IMG/VR virus record: IMGVR_UViG_3300017818_000007 | Location: 62,001-126,000 of that record | DNA: 64,000 nucleotides | Source of the DNA: a virus | Direction: 5' to 3' (one strand) | The notes under the pieces: model-generated | What the model saw: the letters and a program-made list of their open reading frames with translations, nothing else | Database searches by the model: none | Told to the model about the DNA's origin: nothing | Shown here: one piece after another, positions 1 to 8,100 of the stretch | Position numbering within the stretch: the first letter of the stretch is position 1 | Layout: every line of letters begins with the position of its first letter | Program-made: the position numbers and the translations under genes

Positions 1-288
1 GGTTGTTTTTGTAAAGTTTCCTGTTTGTTCTACTGATAAACCAATTTCAATATCATCTCGTTGATCTGCTGGAAGTTCAACACAGTAGACTCTATTATCA
101 GAACGAAGTGTTTCTGCTTCGCTGTCTGTAAGCATATAATGAGTTAGTCTTTGTGAAGCAGGTCTAGGGTTTGCAACAGATACTGCTCTATTAGGAATGG
201 CTCCTGAGCCTGTTATTCTAATCATTTCAGCGTTAAACTGTACAAAGTCTACGCCTCTATTAAGACCTACAATATATTCTCTTTCCAT
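1..288 (-). CDS. Virion structural protein, N-terminal part (cut by window edge)
   Basis: The frame is open from an ATG at 288-286 to the window edge, giving 96 residues that begin MEREYIVGLNRGVDF. A GGGG stretch lies just upstream and the start almost abuts the stop of the preceding gene, so the two are probably co-transcribed. The segment NPRPASQRLTHY followed by an acidic DSEAETLRSD stretch resembles the N-terminus of large structural proteins in marine T4-like phages. I recall some of these being annotated with a subtilisin-like domain, but no catalytic motif lies in the visible part. The function is inferred from context (virion or tail gene cluster) and is not demonstrated. Confidence 0.55.
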   Translation of the reverse strand, partial: MEREYIVGLNRGVDFVQFNAEMIRITGSGAIPNRAVSVANPRPASQRLTHYMLTDSEAETLRSDNRVYCVELPADQRDDIEIGLSVEQTGNFTKTT

Positions 289-289
289 A

Positions 290-1294
290 CTATGCCCCAA
301 ACACTATCGAATAAACAATGTCAGCAGAGTCAACATATTCTCTAGTTGTCACTGATTGTGGATCACTTGATCTTGTAATATTCTCTGACATTAATAATTC
401 TGTAAATTTTCCTGTAGAAGGTTTACCCGCTCCTATTCTAGTATTTTCAATTGATGTATTCACAACTGGTAAATTGCTACCAGAGGAAGTAATTCTTCCT
501 TGTTCAATATCGTTAACAGTAAACACAACAGCATTACCTGCTTTAAATTCTAAATTAGACTGAGATTCTAATGTTGGCTCACCCGCTGAATCAATTTTAA
601 AACTTTTTGCAATAACATTTCCGCCAACAAATAAGTCTTTTGCAATACCTACGCCGCCAGCAGTAATTAATGATCCAGTAGTAGGACTTGTTGACTGTGT
701 AGTATTTGTTAGTGTTAATTGTCCACTTTGAGAAATATTTGCATTAACAGCAAGGTCATCTCTAAATTCACTAGTTCCAGTGACTAATAAACTAGTAAAA
801 CTACCAATACCTGTAATTTCTGGATCTACAAAAACAAAATCGCCTCGAATAGCATTTGCTACATCAGCATAATAATATCCACTTGCAGTTGCAGGAACTA
901 CCCATTCAACATATCCATCTTGTTTATTATGTGCTAAATTACCTGTAGAAACAGTACCGTCTTTAACGTGTTGAATATCTGCTGTGACTAAGTTATCGTT
1001 TTCGTCTCTAATATTAAAACTAATAGATGTTAGATCTAAATTAAAACGATAAGTTCGGCCTTTTGTTAATGTAATATCTGGATTTCCGTCTGTTCCATCA
1101 ACAGTAAAGTTTCCATTTGATTCACCTATTGCAATTTCAACTGTTGTGAGTGTATCAGAAACCTGTTGAATAATATCTTCAATTGGTGTTTCACTTGATA
1201 AACTTTTTACAGATACATTACCGTCAGCATCAACCGTAAATCCCGGTCCTTTGAAGCCATATTTACTGAAAAATGGATTTAGTGTGACTGCCAT
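290..1294 (-). CDS. Fibre or virion structural protein with beta-sandwich and fibre-shaft segments
   Basis: This is a 334-aa protein. Residues of about 55-155 form a beta-sandwich-like segment with the cupredoxin-like layout seen elsewhere in the window (LTKGRTYRFNL, then WVVPATASGYYYAD), but it lacks Cys, His or Met ligands. From about residue 160 the sequence changes to short repetitive strands (FTSLLVTGTSEFRDDLAVNA, GSLITAGGVGIAKDLFVGGN), typical of trimeric fibre shafts in marine myoviruses. The start is supported by AGGAGA eight bases upstream and by a TAAATA late-promoter core at 1314-1319. Its exact location in the virion is unknown. Confidence 0.6.
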   Translation of the reverse strand: MAVTLNPFFSKYGFKGPGFTVDADGNVSVKSLSSETPIEDIIQQVSDTLTTVEIAIGESNGNFTVDGTDGNPDITLTKGRTYRFNLDLTSISFNIRDENDNLVTADIQHVKDGTVSTGNLAHNKQDGYVEWVVPATASGYYYADVANAIRGDFVFVDPEITGIGSFTSLLVTGTSEFRDDLAVNANISQSGQLTLTNTTQSTSPTTGSLITAGGVGIAKDLFVGGNVIAKSFKIDSAGEPTLESQSNLEFKAGNAVVFTVNDIEQGRITSSGSNLPVVNTSIENTRIGAGKPSTGKFTELLMSENITRSSDPQSVTTREYVDSADIVYSIVFGA

Positions 1295-1313
1295 TTAAAA
1301 TCTCCTATACACA

Positions 1314-1319
1314 TATTTA
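1314..1319 (-). promoter_or_regulatory. Late promoter core TAAATA
   Basis: TAAATA on the minus strand. With T4 spacing transcription would start at 1308 (A), leaving a 14-nt leader that contains AGGAGA before the ATG at 1294. Confidence 0.6.
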
Positions 1320-1337
1320 CCAAATTGTAGTAAACTG

Positions 1338-1757
1338 TTATACAGGAGGATTAATGGTTTTAAAGTATGTTGCTTGAAATAGCACTTTTGCACCAGCCAT
1401 ATCTGTGCTATCTTCTTCTTGTGGAGTGACAATTAAGTCTACATAAGAGTTATTGACTGTTGCTTTTACTTCCAAAATATGCTGTCCTAGATTACTACGT
1501 CCGTATACGGTTAAATCTGCTGTATTTTTACCTGCTGTGACTATACATTTTATAATTTCTCTATTAAATGTGTCATAGTCAGCAACAATTGAATATTCAA
1601 CAGCACAAAACTCTCCTAAATGCCACCTATCTAATCGTGTTTCAATAGGCAGACCCGCAAGTTTTTGCCACGGGCCTACATATGAAAAATTAGTGCCGTT
1701 TTTGAGAGCAAGTGTGTTTTTTGCACCTTTACTGAAAAAATACTTTAACCATTCCAT
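1338..1757 (-). CDS. Small protein of unknown function, probably virion associated
   Basis: This is a 139-aa protein beginning MEWLKYFFSKG. I do not recognise a family. It is mostly beta-rich with no signal peptide or membrane segment. Its setting between virion genes and under its own late promoter suggests a late structural or assembly role. There is no Shine-Dalgarno sequence upstream of the ATG. Instead TAAATA lies exactly five bases before it (1763-1768), so the mRNA would begin at the start codon if the promoter works as in T4. Confidence 0.6.
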   Translation of the reverse strand: MEWLKYFFSKGAKNTLALKNGTNFSYVGPWQKLAGLPIETRLDRWHLGEFCAVEYSIVADYDTFNREIIKCIVTAGKNTADLTVYGRSNLGQHILEVKATVNNSYVDLIVTPQEEDSTDMAGAKVLFQATYFKTINPPV

Positions 1758-1762
1758 GTTAG

Positions 1763-1768
1763 TATTTA
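1763..1768 (-). promoter_or_regulatory. Late promoter core, predicted leaderless start
   Basis: TAAATA, then CTAAC, then ATG on the minus strand. The T4-type +1 falls on the A of the ATG, and no ribosome binding site is visible upstream. Confidence 0.6.
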
Positions 1769-3583
1769 TTGATTCTTTAACGTAATCAACTTACCATGCT
1801 CTGGAAGATACAAGTATTCAATATCGCTTTGTTGTAGTGTCCAAAAAGCATCTTCTAGGGTTTCTACTAATGGTTCACCACCTAGATTAAAACTAGTATT
1901 AAAAATAATTGGAACTCCAGTTTTATCTTTAAATGTTTTAATTAAATCATAGTAGTGTTCGTTTTGATCTCTGTTAACACTTTGAATACGGCAAGTACCA
2001 TCTACGTGAATAATTGCCGGAATTTTTTGTTCAACTCCTTCTTGGCAATTTACAGCATACATCATACTAGGCGAACTCTCCATGCCACGTAAATCAAACC
2101 ATTCGTGTACATCTTCTTCAAGAATTGTACCAGCAAATGGACGGAAATATTCTCTGCGTTTTACTTGATTAACGTGATCTTTACCTTCAGGATCGCGTGG
2201 ATCATAAAGAATACTTCTATTACCTAATGCTCTAGGACCATTTTCTGAACGTCCTTGGAACATTGAAACAATATTTTTATCTGTAATTAAATCAATTACT
2301 GTTTCGTGTGTAGCATCACTAACTTCTGCTTCATATTCTTCTGCAAGTTTAGAAATATCTTCATTGGTGTATTCGTATTTAGGACCAAGATAAAGTTTGT
2401 GTGTAATAGGAGAAACTGTATTGTCCTGTGTAATACTTCTATGAATAAACATTGCCGCACCCATTGCAGTACCTGCATCGTTTGAAACAGGCTCAACATA
2501 AATGTTAATTCCTTCATCTTTTAATGCATCTAAGTAGTGATAGTTTGCAACACAATTGAGTGCATAACCTCCTGAAATAACAATATTCTTTTCACCTGTC
2601 ATTTCAACAGCACGTCTAATTAGATTAACAACTTGATCTTGTGTTTGTGTTTGCACAGCATAAGCCATATCTCTACGGTTTGTTAAATATGTTCTATCTG
2701 CCATATTAGATTGTGATTTTTGCATATCAATATCTTCTTCTAAGAAATCGTATGCAAGTCTATTAACCATTGCGCCATTTGGATAGTTAGGAATAATCAA
2801 CTGTCTATTAACAGTTGGATGTTTACCTTCATTACTAAACAATGGTGGAATTTTATCATTCTCTTTACCATATGGAAATAGTCCCATAGTCTTACCTGCT
2901 TCAATAGAACTAAATCCGCAATATTCTGTGACTGCTTCATAAGATTTAGTAATACCTGCTCCGTCAGTAATTACACAAGTATGTGTACCATCTTCGTTGT
3001 ACATTGAACTATCAAAGTTTGGATTTACTAAGTGTACACTAGGTTGTTGTACACCAATATGTTTCCAAATAGTTTTAAAGTTTCCTGGGTAGTCACAAGT
3101 AAAAATACTTTCAGTTTCCCAACCCATAATCATTTCGCCATTAAAGTTTAATGGAATGAAAGTGCCAGCACCGTCAACTACGACTGCTGTTGCTTTTTCA
3201 AAACCTGAACGATAAAACGCCAGTGCCGCGTGTAGTTTGTGGTGAACAAAACTCATGTCAATAACTTGACTATGCTCATATGGGTTATCTTTTCTATTGA
3301 TTAAACCAATTTTTCTTGCAAGACCTGTATAAACATCGTCACCTGTATAATCAACTTTAGGTGCTGTTTCTTTTAGATTTTGCGTATGAGCAACTACAAG
3401 ATAGTCAATTTTATCTGTATACTCTTTAATTTTAATCATTGAGGCAAAAGGGCCGCCGTCATACTTTTGTCTAGAAAGTCTTTCTTCTTCTACAGAAAAA
3501 ACTACTTCTCCGTCTTTTAACAAGCATACACCAGAATTATGACCTCTGGCAATACCTGCAATCCATACTGGTTTCTTACTCAT
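1766..3583 (-). CDS. Carbamoyltransferase (NodU/CmcH family)
   Basis: This 605-aa protein is the usual length for NodU/CmcH carbamoyltransferases, which move a carbamoyl group from carbamoyl phosphate to a hydroxyl of a sugar or antibiotic. The N-terminal Kae1/ASKHA-like half has GIARGHNSGVCLLKDG near residue 10, the HHKLHAALAF metal/ATP-site motif near 115 and VVVDGAG near 135. The C-terminal half has the signature NGPRALGNRSIL near residue 450 and YFRPFAGTIL near 480. Its start overlaps the stop of the upstream glycosyltransferase gene by one base (TAATG), so translation is probably coupled. Related genes occur in marine T4-like phages. The acceptor is unknown: a glycan on the virion, on the DNA or on the host surface are all possible. 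Confidence 0.92.
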   Translation of the reverse strand: MSKKPVWIAGIARGHNSGVCLLKDGEVVFSVEEERLSRQKYDGGPFASMIKIKEYTDKIDYLVVAHTQNLKETAPKVDYTGDDVYTGLARKIGLINRKDNPYEHSQVIDMSFVHHKLHAALAFYRSGFEKATAVVVDGAGTFIPLNFNGEMIMGWETESIFTCDYPGNFKTIWKHIGVQQPSVHLVNPNFDSSMYNEDGTHTCVITDGAGITKSYEAVTEYCGFSSIEAGKTMGLFPYGKENDKIPPLFSNEGKHPTVNRQLIIPNYPNGAMVNRLAYDFLEEDIDMQKSQSNMADRTYLTNRRDMAYAVQTQTQDQVVNLIRRAVEMTGEKNIVISGGYALNCVANYHYLDALKDEGINIYVEPVSNDAGTAMGAAMFIHRSITQDNTVSPITHKLYLGPKYEYTNEDISKLAEEYEAEVSDATHETVIDLITDKNIVSMFQGRSENGPRALGNRSILYDPRDPEGKDHVNQVKRREYFRPFAGTILEEDVHEWFDLRGMESSPSMMYAVNCQEGVEQKIPAIIHVDGTCRIQSVNRDQNEHYYDLIKTFKDKTGVPIIFNTSFNLGGEPLVETLEDAFWTLQQSDIEYLYLPEHGKLITLKNQ

Positions 3584-4779
3584 TATTTCTCCTTGGTAGC
3601 ACTTGGATTAAATTTAGGTGGTACAACACCAAACTGTGAACTCATTGCAGTTGATGCCGCCATTGCTTCATTCATAGCCTGCGGAGGAGCCATCATTGGC
3701 ATACCTTGCTGTGGCATATGATGTTGATGTCCGTGTTCGTGTACTACGCCATGCACAGGACAAACTTCACCTTGCTGTTGCTGGCCTTCACCTTGCAACT
3801 GTGCTTTCATTTTAATTTCTGTTTGTTTTGCTGGATATTTTTTAAGTCCATTTTGTACACTCTTAACAACTTCTTCAACTCGTGCTTCAGACATCTTCAT
3901 AATACCGTCATTGATTCTGTCGCACATTTCGTCAGGTGTAATTCTAATAGGAGCATATTCTCTTTCTTTTTCACCTAGATCAATAATATCAAACTTTTTA
4001 TGGTTAACGTGTGAAATGTTAATAGGATATGTACTTCCTGTAATTACTGTTGCTGGTGTATCAGTAGCATGGGCAATATGTTGTCCAACACTATCACAAC
4101 CAATAAAATAATCACAGCCTTTGATTAGACCTGCCCATTGTCTTAGTGTAATTCCTTGCGGAATTGGAACCGGGACTTCGATTTTCGCAACACTAAAATC
4201 AATAGGCATTTCGGCCATAACCATCACTGCGTGATTCTTTTTCTGTAATTTTTTAATTAGATTGACTAGATCTTCATATTCAATACTTCTTGATGTGCTA
4301 TCATTAAACACACCATCTCTATAACTAACACCTCTACCAAATGGTTGAATAATAATTACTTTTTCTTTTCCTGTAATTTGTCTTACTTCATTAAGTGTAA
4401 TTTCACCATTAAGAACTTCTTCTCGATTTAACTTAATTGTAGGTATTGATAGTTCTCTTGGTTCATCAAGATTATTAATAATCATATCAAAGGCTTGTCC
4501 TAAACTTGCCTTTTGATTATAATAATACCAATTTCTGTATGGTTCTGGACTTACACAATTTCTATCTTTGATCTTGTCATTGAATAAGTGTTTGTGCCAC
4601 AAATCGTATGCACGTTTGTCTAAGTCCGGGTGTCCTTTGTAAAATTCAGTACCACCCTCACAAACGATAATAAAATCATCGTCTGGATTTGCTTCTCTAA
4701 ATTTTTCCAATGCTGGAATAGAAGCAATTACACGGCCAGCGCCACCGTTAATAAAAAATGCTGTTGATCTAGTCGTCAT
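3583..4779 (-). CDS. GT9-like glycosyltransferase (heptosyltransferase-like) with His/Met-rich tail
   Basis: This is a 398-aa protein. Residues 1-320 look like a GT-B glycosyltransferase of the GT9/ADP-heptose type: the N-terminal loop INGGAGRVIASIPALEKF, a second-domain strand KVIIIQPFGRGV, and the donor-site motif FIGCDSVGQHIAHA near residue 230 followed by PATVITGSTYP. The last 70 residues are unlike the family: CPVHGVVHEHGHQHH, then Met/Gln/Pro/Ala-rich sequence. The gene is first in a two-gene unit with the carbamoyltransferase, under a late promoter at 4812-4817, and has AAGGGG upstream of the start. The pair suggests synthesis of a carbamoylated glycan late in infection. The sugar and acceptor are not predictable. 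Confidence 0.75.
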   Translation of the reverse strand: MTTRSTAFFINGGAGRVIASIPALEKFREANPDDDFIIVCEGGTEFYKGHPDLDKRAYDLWHKHLFNDKIKDRNCVSPEPYRNWYYYNQKASLGQAFDMIINNLDEPRELSIPTIKLNREEVLNGEITLNEVRQITGKEKVIIIQPFGRGVSYRDGVFNDSTSRSIEYEDLVNLIKKLQKKNHAVMVMAEMPIDFSVAKIEVPVPIPQGITLRQWAGLIKGCDYFIGCDSVGQHIAHATDTPATVITGSTYPINISHVNHKKFDIIDLGEKEREYAPIRITPDEMCDRINDGIMKMSEARVEEVVKSVQNGLKKYPAKQTEIKMKAQLQGEGQQQQGEVCPVHGVVHEHGHQHHMPQQGMPMMAPPQAMNEAMAASTAMSSQFGVVPPKFNPSATKEK

Positions 4780-4799
4780 TTAAGCCCCTTGTAAATTAC

Positions 4800-4813
4800 T
4801 ATTCGTACGAATA
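4800..4813. promoter_or_regulatory. 14-bp perfect palindrome over the predicted transcription start
   Basis: TATTCGTACGAATA is its own reverse complement. It sits between the late core at 4812-4817 and the glycosyltransferase start, and spans the predicted +1 at 4806. An operator is possible, and so is chance. Confidence 0.4.
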
Positions 4814-4817
4814 TTTA
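4812..4817 (-). promoter_or_regulatory. Late promoter core TAAATA
   Basis: Minus-strand TAAATA with a predicted +1 at 4806 (A) and a leader of about 27 nt carrying AAGGGG. It would drive the glycosyltransferase and carbamoyltransferase pair. Confidence 0.6.
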
Positions 4818-4853
4818 CCGGGCATATTTTTTAGTGGATTAGAAAGTGGTTAG

Positions 4854-5612
4854 TTAAAACTTACGTTCTGGATCGTTTGCTTCGTCACGCTCAAAAGGAT
4901 TACCTTCTAGGATATCACCTCTTGGGTTATCTGGAAAAGGCACCATCCATGGATCCCATTCATCTACAGGAAACTTGTTGCGTAGATTCTTAAGTTCTGC
5001 AATGTGATCAACTACCTTTTGTCTGTGTTCTGCATTAGCAGGATCTGACAGGCTTTCATCATTAATTAATTCTTGTTCACAATGCCAAACTAGATTATCG
5101 CGGGTTTGTAAGAATAATTCTTCGTTCATTGAAGGTTTTTCCCACGGAAATGGTTTAACAAATTCTTTTTTATCAAAATCGTATTTGATTTCATCTTGAG
5201 CATATGCTTCATTTGGAATAAGAGGTTCTGATTTCCAATAGTATACAGTATCATCGCCATCAATTTTCCATGTTTTACAAGGATAATTTGCTTCATCCCC
5301 CATGTCCATCCAACATAATGTTGCCAACAAAGGTTCTTTAGTAGCGTCAACTAAAATAGCATCGTGTCCTTGTCCTGCCCAACGTTCAATTTCTTCTTCT
5401 TGACTTTTGTTCTCAGGATCATATGCAAAAGCATCCATGCCCACTTCAAGCAATGATGTTTCTTTGTTAATAAATACCCAAATTTTTTCAGGGCCTTCGT
5501 ATGTAAATGTTCCAGTCTTACCTAAGTCATTAGTTTGATATCCAAACTTATCAGGAACATCATATGTAAATTCAACTTTTACTTTAGGTAGCCATGATGG
5601 ATGTTCGCTCAT
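4854..5612 (-). CDS. Unknown protein, paralogue of the upstream gene (copy B)
   Basis: This 252-aa protein is clearly paralogous to the gene at 5612-6343. Both open with a V(K/T)FT(F)xYDxPDK segment followed by YQTNxLG and TFTYxGPxKxW. Both share a central YDxxxKxFxKPxPWxKPxM element and end with a FPxxxWDPWMVPFPDxPR motif near the C-terminus. I do not know the family. It is acidic and soluble, with no signal peptide or membrane segment. The start overlaps the stop of the upstream paralogue as TAATG, indicating coupled translation. A virion or host-interaction role is inferred only from neighbours. Confidence 0.65.
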   Translation of the reverse strand: MSEHPSWLPKVKVEFTYDVPDKFGYQTNDLGKTGTFTYEGPEKIWVFINKETSLLEVGMDAFAYDPENKSQEEEIERWAGQGHDAILVDATKEPLLATLCWMDMGDEANYPCKTWKIDGDDTVYYWKSEPLIPNEAYAQDEIKYDFDKKEFVKPFPWEKPSMNEELFLQTRDNLVWHCEQELINDESLSDPANAEHRQKVVDHIAELKNLRNKFPVDEWDPWMVPFPDNPRGDILEGNPFERDEANDPERKF

Positions 5613-6343
5613 TATCTATCCTCCTCAGGTACAACACTGTTTTCTGTTGTATCAACTCTTGGATCATCTGGAAATGGAACCATCCATGGATCCCAATGTG
5701 TTGATGGAAATTTTTCTTCAAGTCCATTTAACTCATCAATGTAGTCATTTAAATCAGCAATAACATCGTCAAATTCACCATCAGCATTATCACGTGTTAA
5801 ATCAGTAATACTTGATTGTGCTGAAGCAATAATTGCATCTTTACCGCTCCATAATTCATCCCATGTCATGTGCGGTTTTTTCCACGGATATGGTTTATTG
5901 AATACTTTATTAATTGGATCATAAGTAATTTCTCCAATTTCGTATGTATGATCTGGAGTAGGATTAGCCGCTCTTGAATAGTATACTGTTGTATCACTAG
6001 CATCTTGTTGTTCTCTAGTAAATTCTACTTGAGGATAATCTGCTTGATCAATGTTCATACTAAATGCAGAAGCAAGTACAGGATCTGTTTTTGCATCTAC
6101 TAATACTGCATAAGCGCCGGCTCCGGCTTGTAATTCTTGTTGTTCTTGTGTGTTTGGATCACCGTCATCTGCAATCCAGCCATTTTCTGGCATAACTCTA
6201 TTTGTTTCTGAATTGCAAACAATCCATAACTTTGCCGGACCAGTATAGGTAAAAGTAGTAGTCAAACCCAACTCGTTTGTTTGATACAAATACTTGTCTG
6301 GAATATCATATTCAAATGTAAATGTAATTTCTTTAACTGCCAT
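5612..6343 (-). CDS. Unknown protein, paralogue of the downstream gene (copy A)
   Basis: This is a 243-aa protein beginning MAVKEITFTFEYDIPDKY. It shares domain order and several motifs with the next gene, including the C-terminal WDPWMVPFPDDPR, so the two come from a tandem duplication that has since diverged widely. The upstream region carries TATAGGATAG, a plausible ribosome binding site. There is no TAAATA core directly upstream, so it may be read from the Cys-rich gene's transcript. I do not recognise the family. Confidence 0.65.
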   Translation of the reverse strand: MAVKEITFTFEYDIPDKYLYQTNELGLTTTFTYTGPAKLWIVCNSETNRVMPENGWIADDGDPNTQEQQELQAGAGAYAVLVDAKTDPVLASAFSMNIDQADYPQVEFTREQQDASDTTVYYSRAANPTPDHTYEIGEITYDPINKVFNKPYPWKKPHMTWDELWSGKDAIIASAQSSITDLTRDNADGEFDDVIADLNDYIDELNGLEEKFPSTHWDPWMVPFPDDPRVDTTENSVVPEEDR

Positions 6344-6363
6344 TTTCTATCCTATATCTTTAA

Positions 6364-7212
6364 TTATGATGTATACCATGTAATTCTAATCATTCCTGGA
6401 GTTCCATATGAACCACAGTGACATCCGCCTGACCATCTTACGTAAGTTGCTCCACCTTGTCCTGGAACATACTGTGAGTGTAGTCTAGCAAAACCTGTAT
6501 AGTCTGCCGCCGCACAGTTAACAAATGTACTAAAGCCTCTATCGCCGCCTTGTACACCAACTGTACCACCGCACTTGTTAAATAATCCGCCTGGATATGG
6601 GAAGTGAATCTTGTGACAGCAATGTCCGCCACAGGCTCTGTGTTGCATCCATCCACGTACACCACATACCATAAAGTCACCACCACTTGCTTCAGCAGGG
6701 TTATCGTTAATACAACAATTACAGTTCCAAGCACGGCAACAGCAATAACCTGTCACATAACATCCGCAACCTGGGAAACAGAATGAACAGCCTGGTTTAC
6801 CACCACCTGCACACATATTAACATTACAACCACTAATTCTTGAACGGCATCCTCTAAATCCATTTCTACCGTTGTGACAACAACTTTGTTGTCCTAAACA
6901 TAAATCATAACACCATCCCTGTGATACTGAAATAGTTTTACGTGCATAAGCACCGCCACCACCTGGTGCACCATTCATACAACAACAAGATACACCACCT
7001 CCGCCTCCGCCTCCGAAGGTTTCAAATGTTGCTCTTACTGCATCTGCAGGAACAATAAATGCAAAACAACAATCAAACTGATAGTTATCGTGTGCATTGT
7101 CGCCGTTAAAGCAGTGTCTTTTGTATATAAATGTACATCCATTAGGCAAATCTGTGACTGACTGTCCTTGATTTAACTTTAATTCGCTTACATATGAACT
7201 TAGTGTTGCCAT
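6364..7212 (-). CDS. Cys-rich, Gly-rich adhesin-like protein 1
   Basis: This 282-aa protein has about 32 cysteines by my count. It has a short N-terminal helix (MATLSSYVSELKL), then a strand running into a poly-Gly stretch (FETFGGGGGGGVSCCC) and GAPGGGGAYAR. A long Gly/Cys region follows (YCCCRAWNCNCC, GGHCCHKIHF), and it closes with GTPGMIRITW. The poly-Gly opening and the IRITW end match the layout of Gly-rich phage tail-fibre or adhesin domains, and related folds include T-even gp38 adhesins with polyglycine helices. The cysteine load is exceptional. It is the last of three tandem paralogues (6364-9000) with gaps of 12-15 bases. TAAATA lies five bases before the ATG. Confidence 0.65.
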   Translation of the reverse strand: MATLSSYVSELKLNQGQSVTDLPNGCTFIYKRHCFNGDNAHDNYQFDCCFAFIVPADAVRATFETFGGGGGGGVSCCCMNGAPGGGGAYARKTISVSQGWCYDLCLGQQSCCHNGRNGFRGCRSRISGCNVNMCAGGGKPGCSFCFPGCGCYVTGYCCCRAWNCNCCINDNPAEASGGDFMVCGVRGWMQHRACGGHCCHKIHFPYPGGLFNKCGGTVGVQGGDRGFSTFVNCAAADYTGFARLHSQYVPGQGGATYVRWSGGCHCGSYGTPGMIRITWYTS

Positions 7213-7217
7213 GTTAA

Positions 7218-7223
7218 TATTTA
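7218..7223 (-). promoter_or_regulatory. Late promoter core, predicted leaderless start
   Basis: TAAATA-TTAAC-ATG on the minus strand. An AAGGGG lies upstream of the core and could serve as ribosome binding site on read-through transcripts, so this gene may have both leadered and leaderless messages. Confidence 0.55.
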
Positions 7224-7227
7224 CCCC

Positions 7228-8088
7228 TTATGTTGTACAATCATTATAAGTTATTCTTACCATACCTGCAGTACCAGGGAAGCCATAACAGCATCCGTCA
7301 CCACAAGCAGTAGCAGTTGGTCCACCTAATCCTGGAGTCCAACCAGATGTTCTACCAGTTGTCCATTGTCCAATAACCGGATTACATCTTGCCCATTCCT
7401 GATTACAAGCATTACCGTTATTTTGTGTACTTGTAAATCCGCCTGTCATGTTGTTTAATCCGCCTGGATAATGATATAAAATTTTCCACCAACACGCACC
7501 ACAAGTACATTGTGCCCATGTAGCACTTGGTCTTCCTGGTGATCCACCGTCAGCACCGTAATAACATCTGCAACACAAACAACACATTCTATCTGTGTAA
7601 TAGTATCCGCAGTTATTACCTAAACAGTTAAATGCACCCCAGTGTACAAAACAGCACGACTGACCGCCATTACCGCCGTCTGCACAGAAATTAGTTAATC
7701 CGTTTCCTGTGATATAACCTTTACATCCTAAAATTCCGCAACAGCATTGGGCACAACAAGTAGCAGGTCCTGGATAAAGATTATAACAATCACCCGGACT
7801 AAAATCTCCGTCACCTGAATTTAAACATTTATATGCCCATGCACCTGAACCGCCTGGAGGTCCGCCTGAACATCCACACGAGCCGCCACCTGAGCCACCG
7901 CCGCCCCATACTTCCATTTTTAGACAGGTCATGCCTTGTGGTACACACCAGTAAAGCATACACGTATCACCGTATGACGAATCACAATAACAAGTACAGA
8001 AAGGTCTGAATGTCATTGTACATTGTTTTTCCATCGGCTTTAAATCTTCTACGGATACTGAGCCAATTAATGATCTTAAAGTTGCCAT
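7228..8088 (-). CDS. Cys-rich, Gly-rich adhesin-like protein 2
   Basis: This 286-aa protein has about 36 cysteines, the most of the three paralogues. It opens MATLRSLIGSVSVEDL, has four cysteines within FCTCYCDSSYGDTC, then MEVWGGGGSGGGSCGC and GGPPGGSGAWAYKC. Clusters CCAQCCCG and MCCLCCRCYYG sit in the middle, and the end is GTAGMVRITYND. Order and ends match its neighbours, so the set arose by duplication. The cysteines could form disulfides after release from the cell or bind metal; the sequence does not decide. It is probably an exposed tail or fibre-tip component. Confidence 0.65.
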   Translation of the reverse strand: MATLRSLIGSVSVEDLKPMEKQCTMTFRPFCTCYCDSSYGDTCMLYWCVPQGMTCLKMEVWGGGGSGGGSCGCSGGPPGGSGAWAYKCLNSGDGDFSPGDCYNLYPGPATCCAQCCCGILGCKGYITGNGLTNFCADGGNGGQSCCFVHWGAFNCLGNNCGYYYTDRMCCLCCRCYYGADGGSPGRPSATWAQCTCGACWWKILYHYPGGLNNMTGGFTSTQNNGNACNQEWARCNPVIGQWTTGRTSGWTPGLGGPTATACGDGCCYGFPGTAGMVRITYNDCTT

Positions 8089-8100
8089 TCCATTCCTTCC

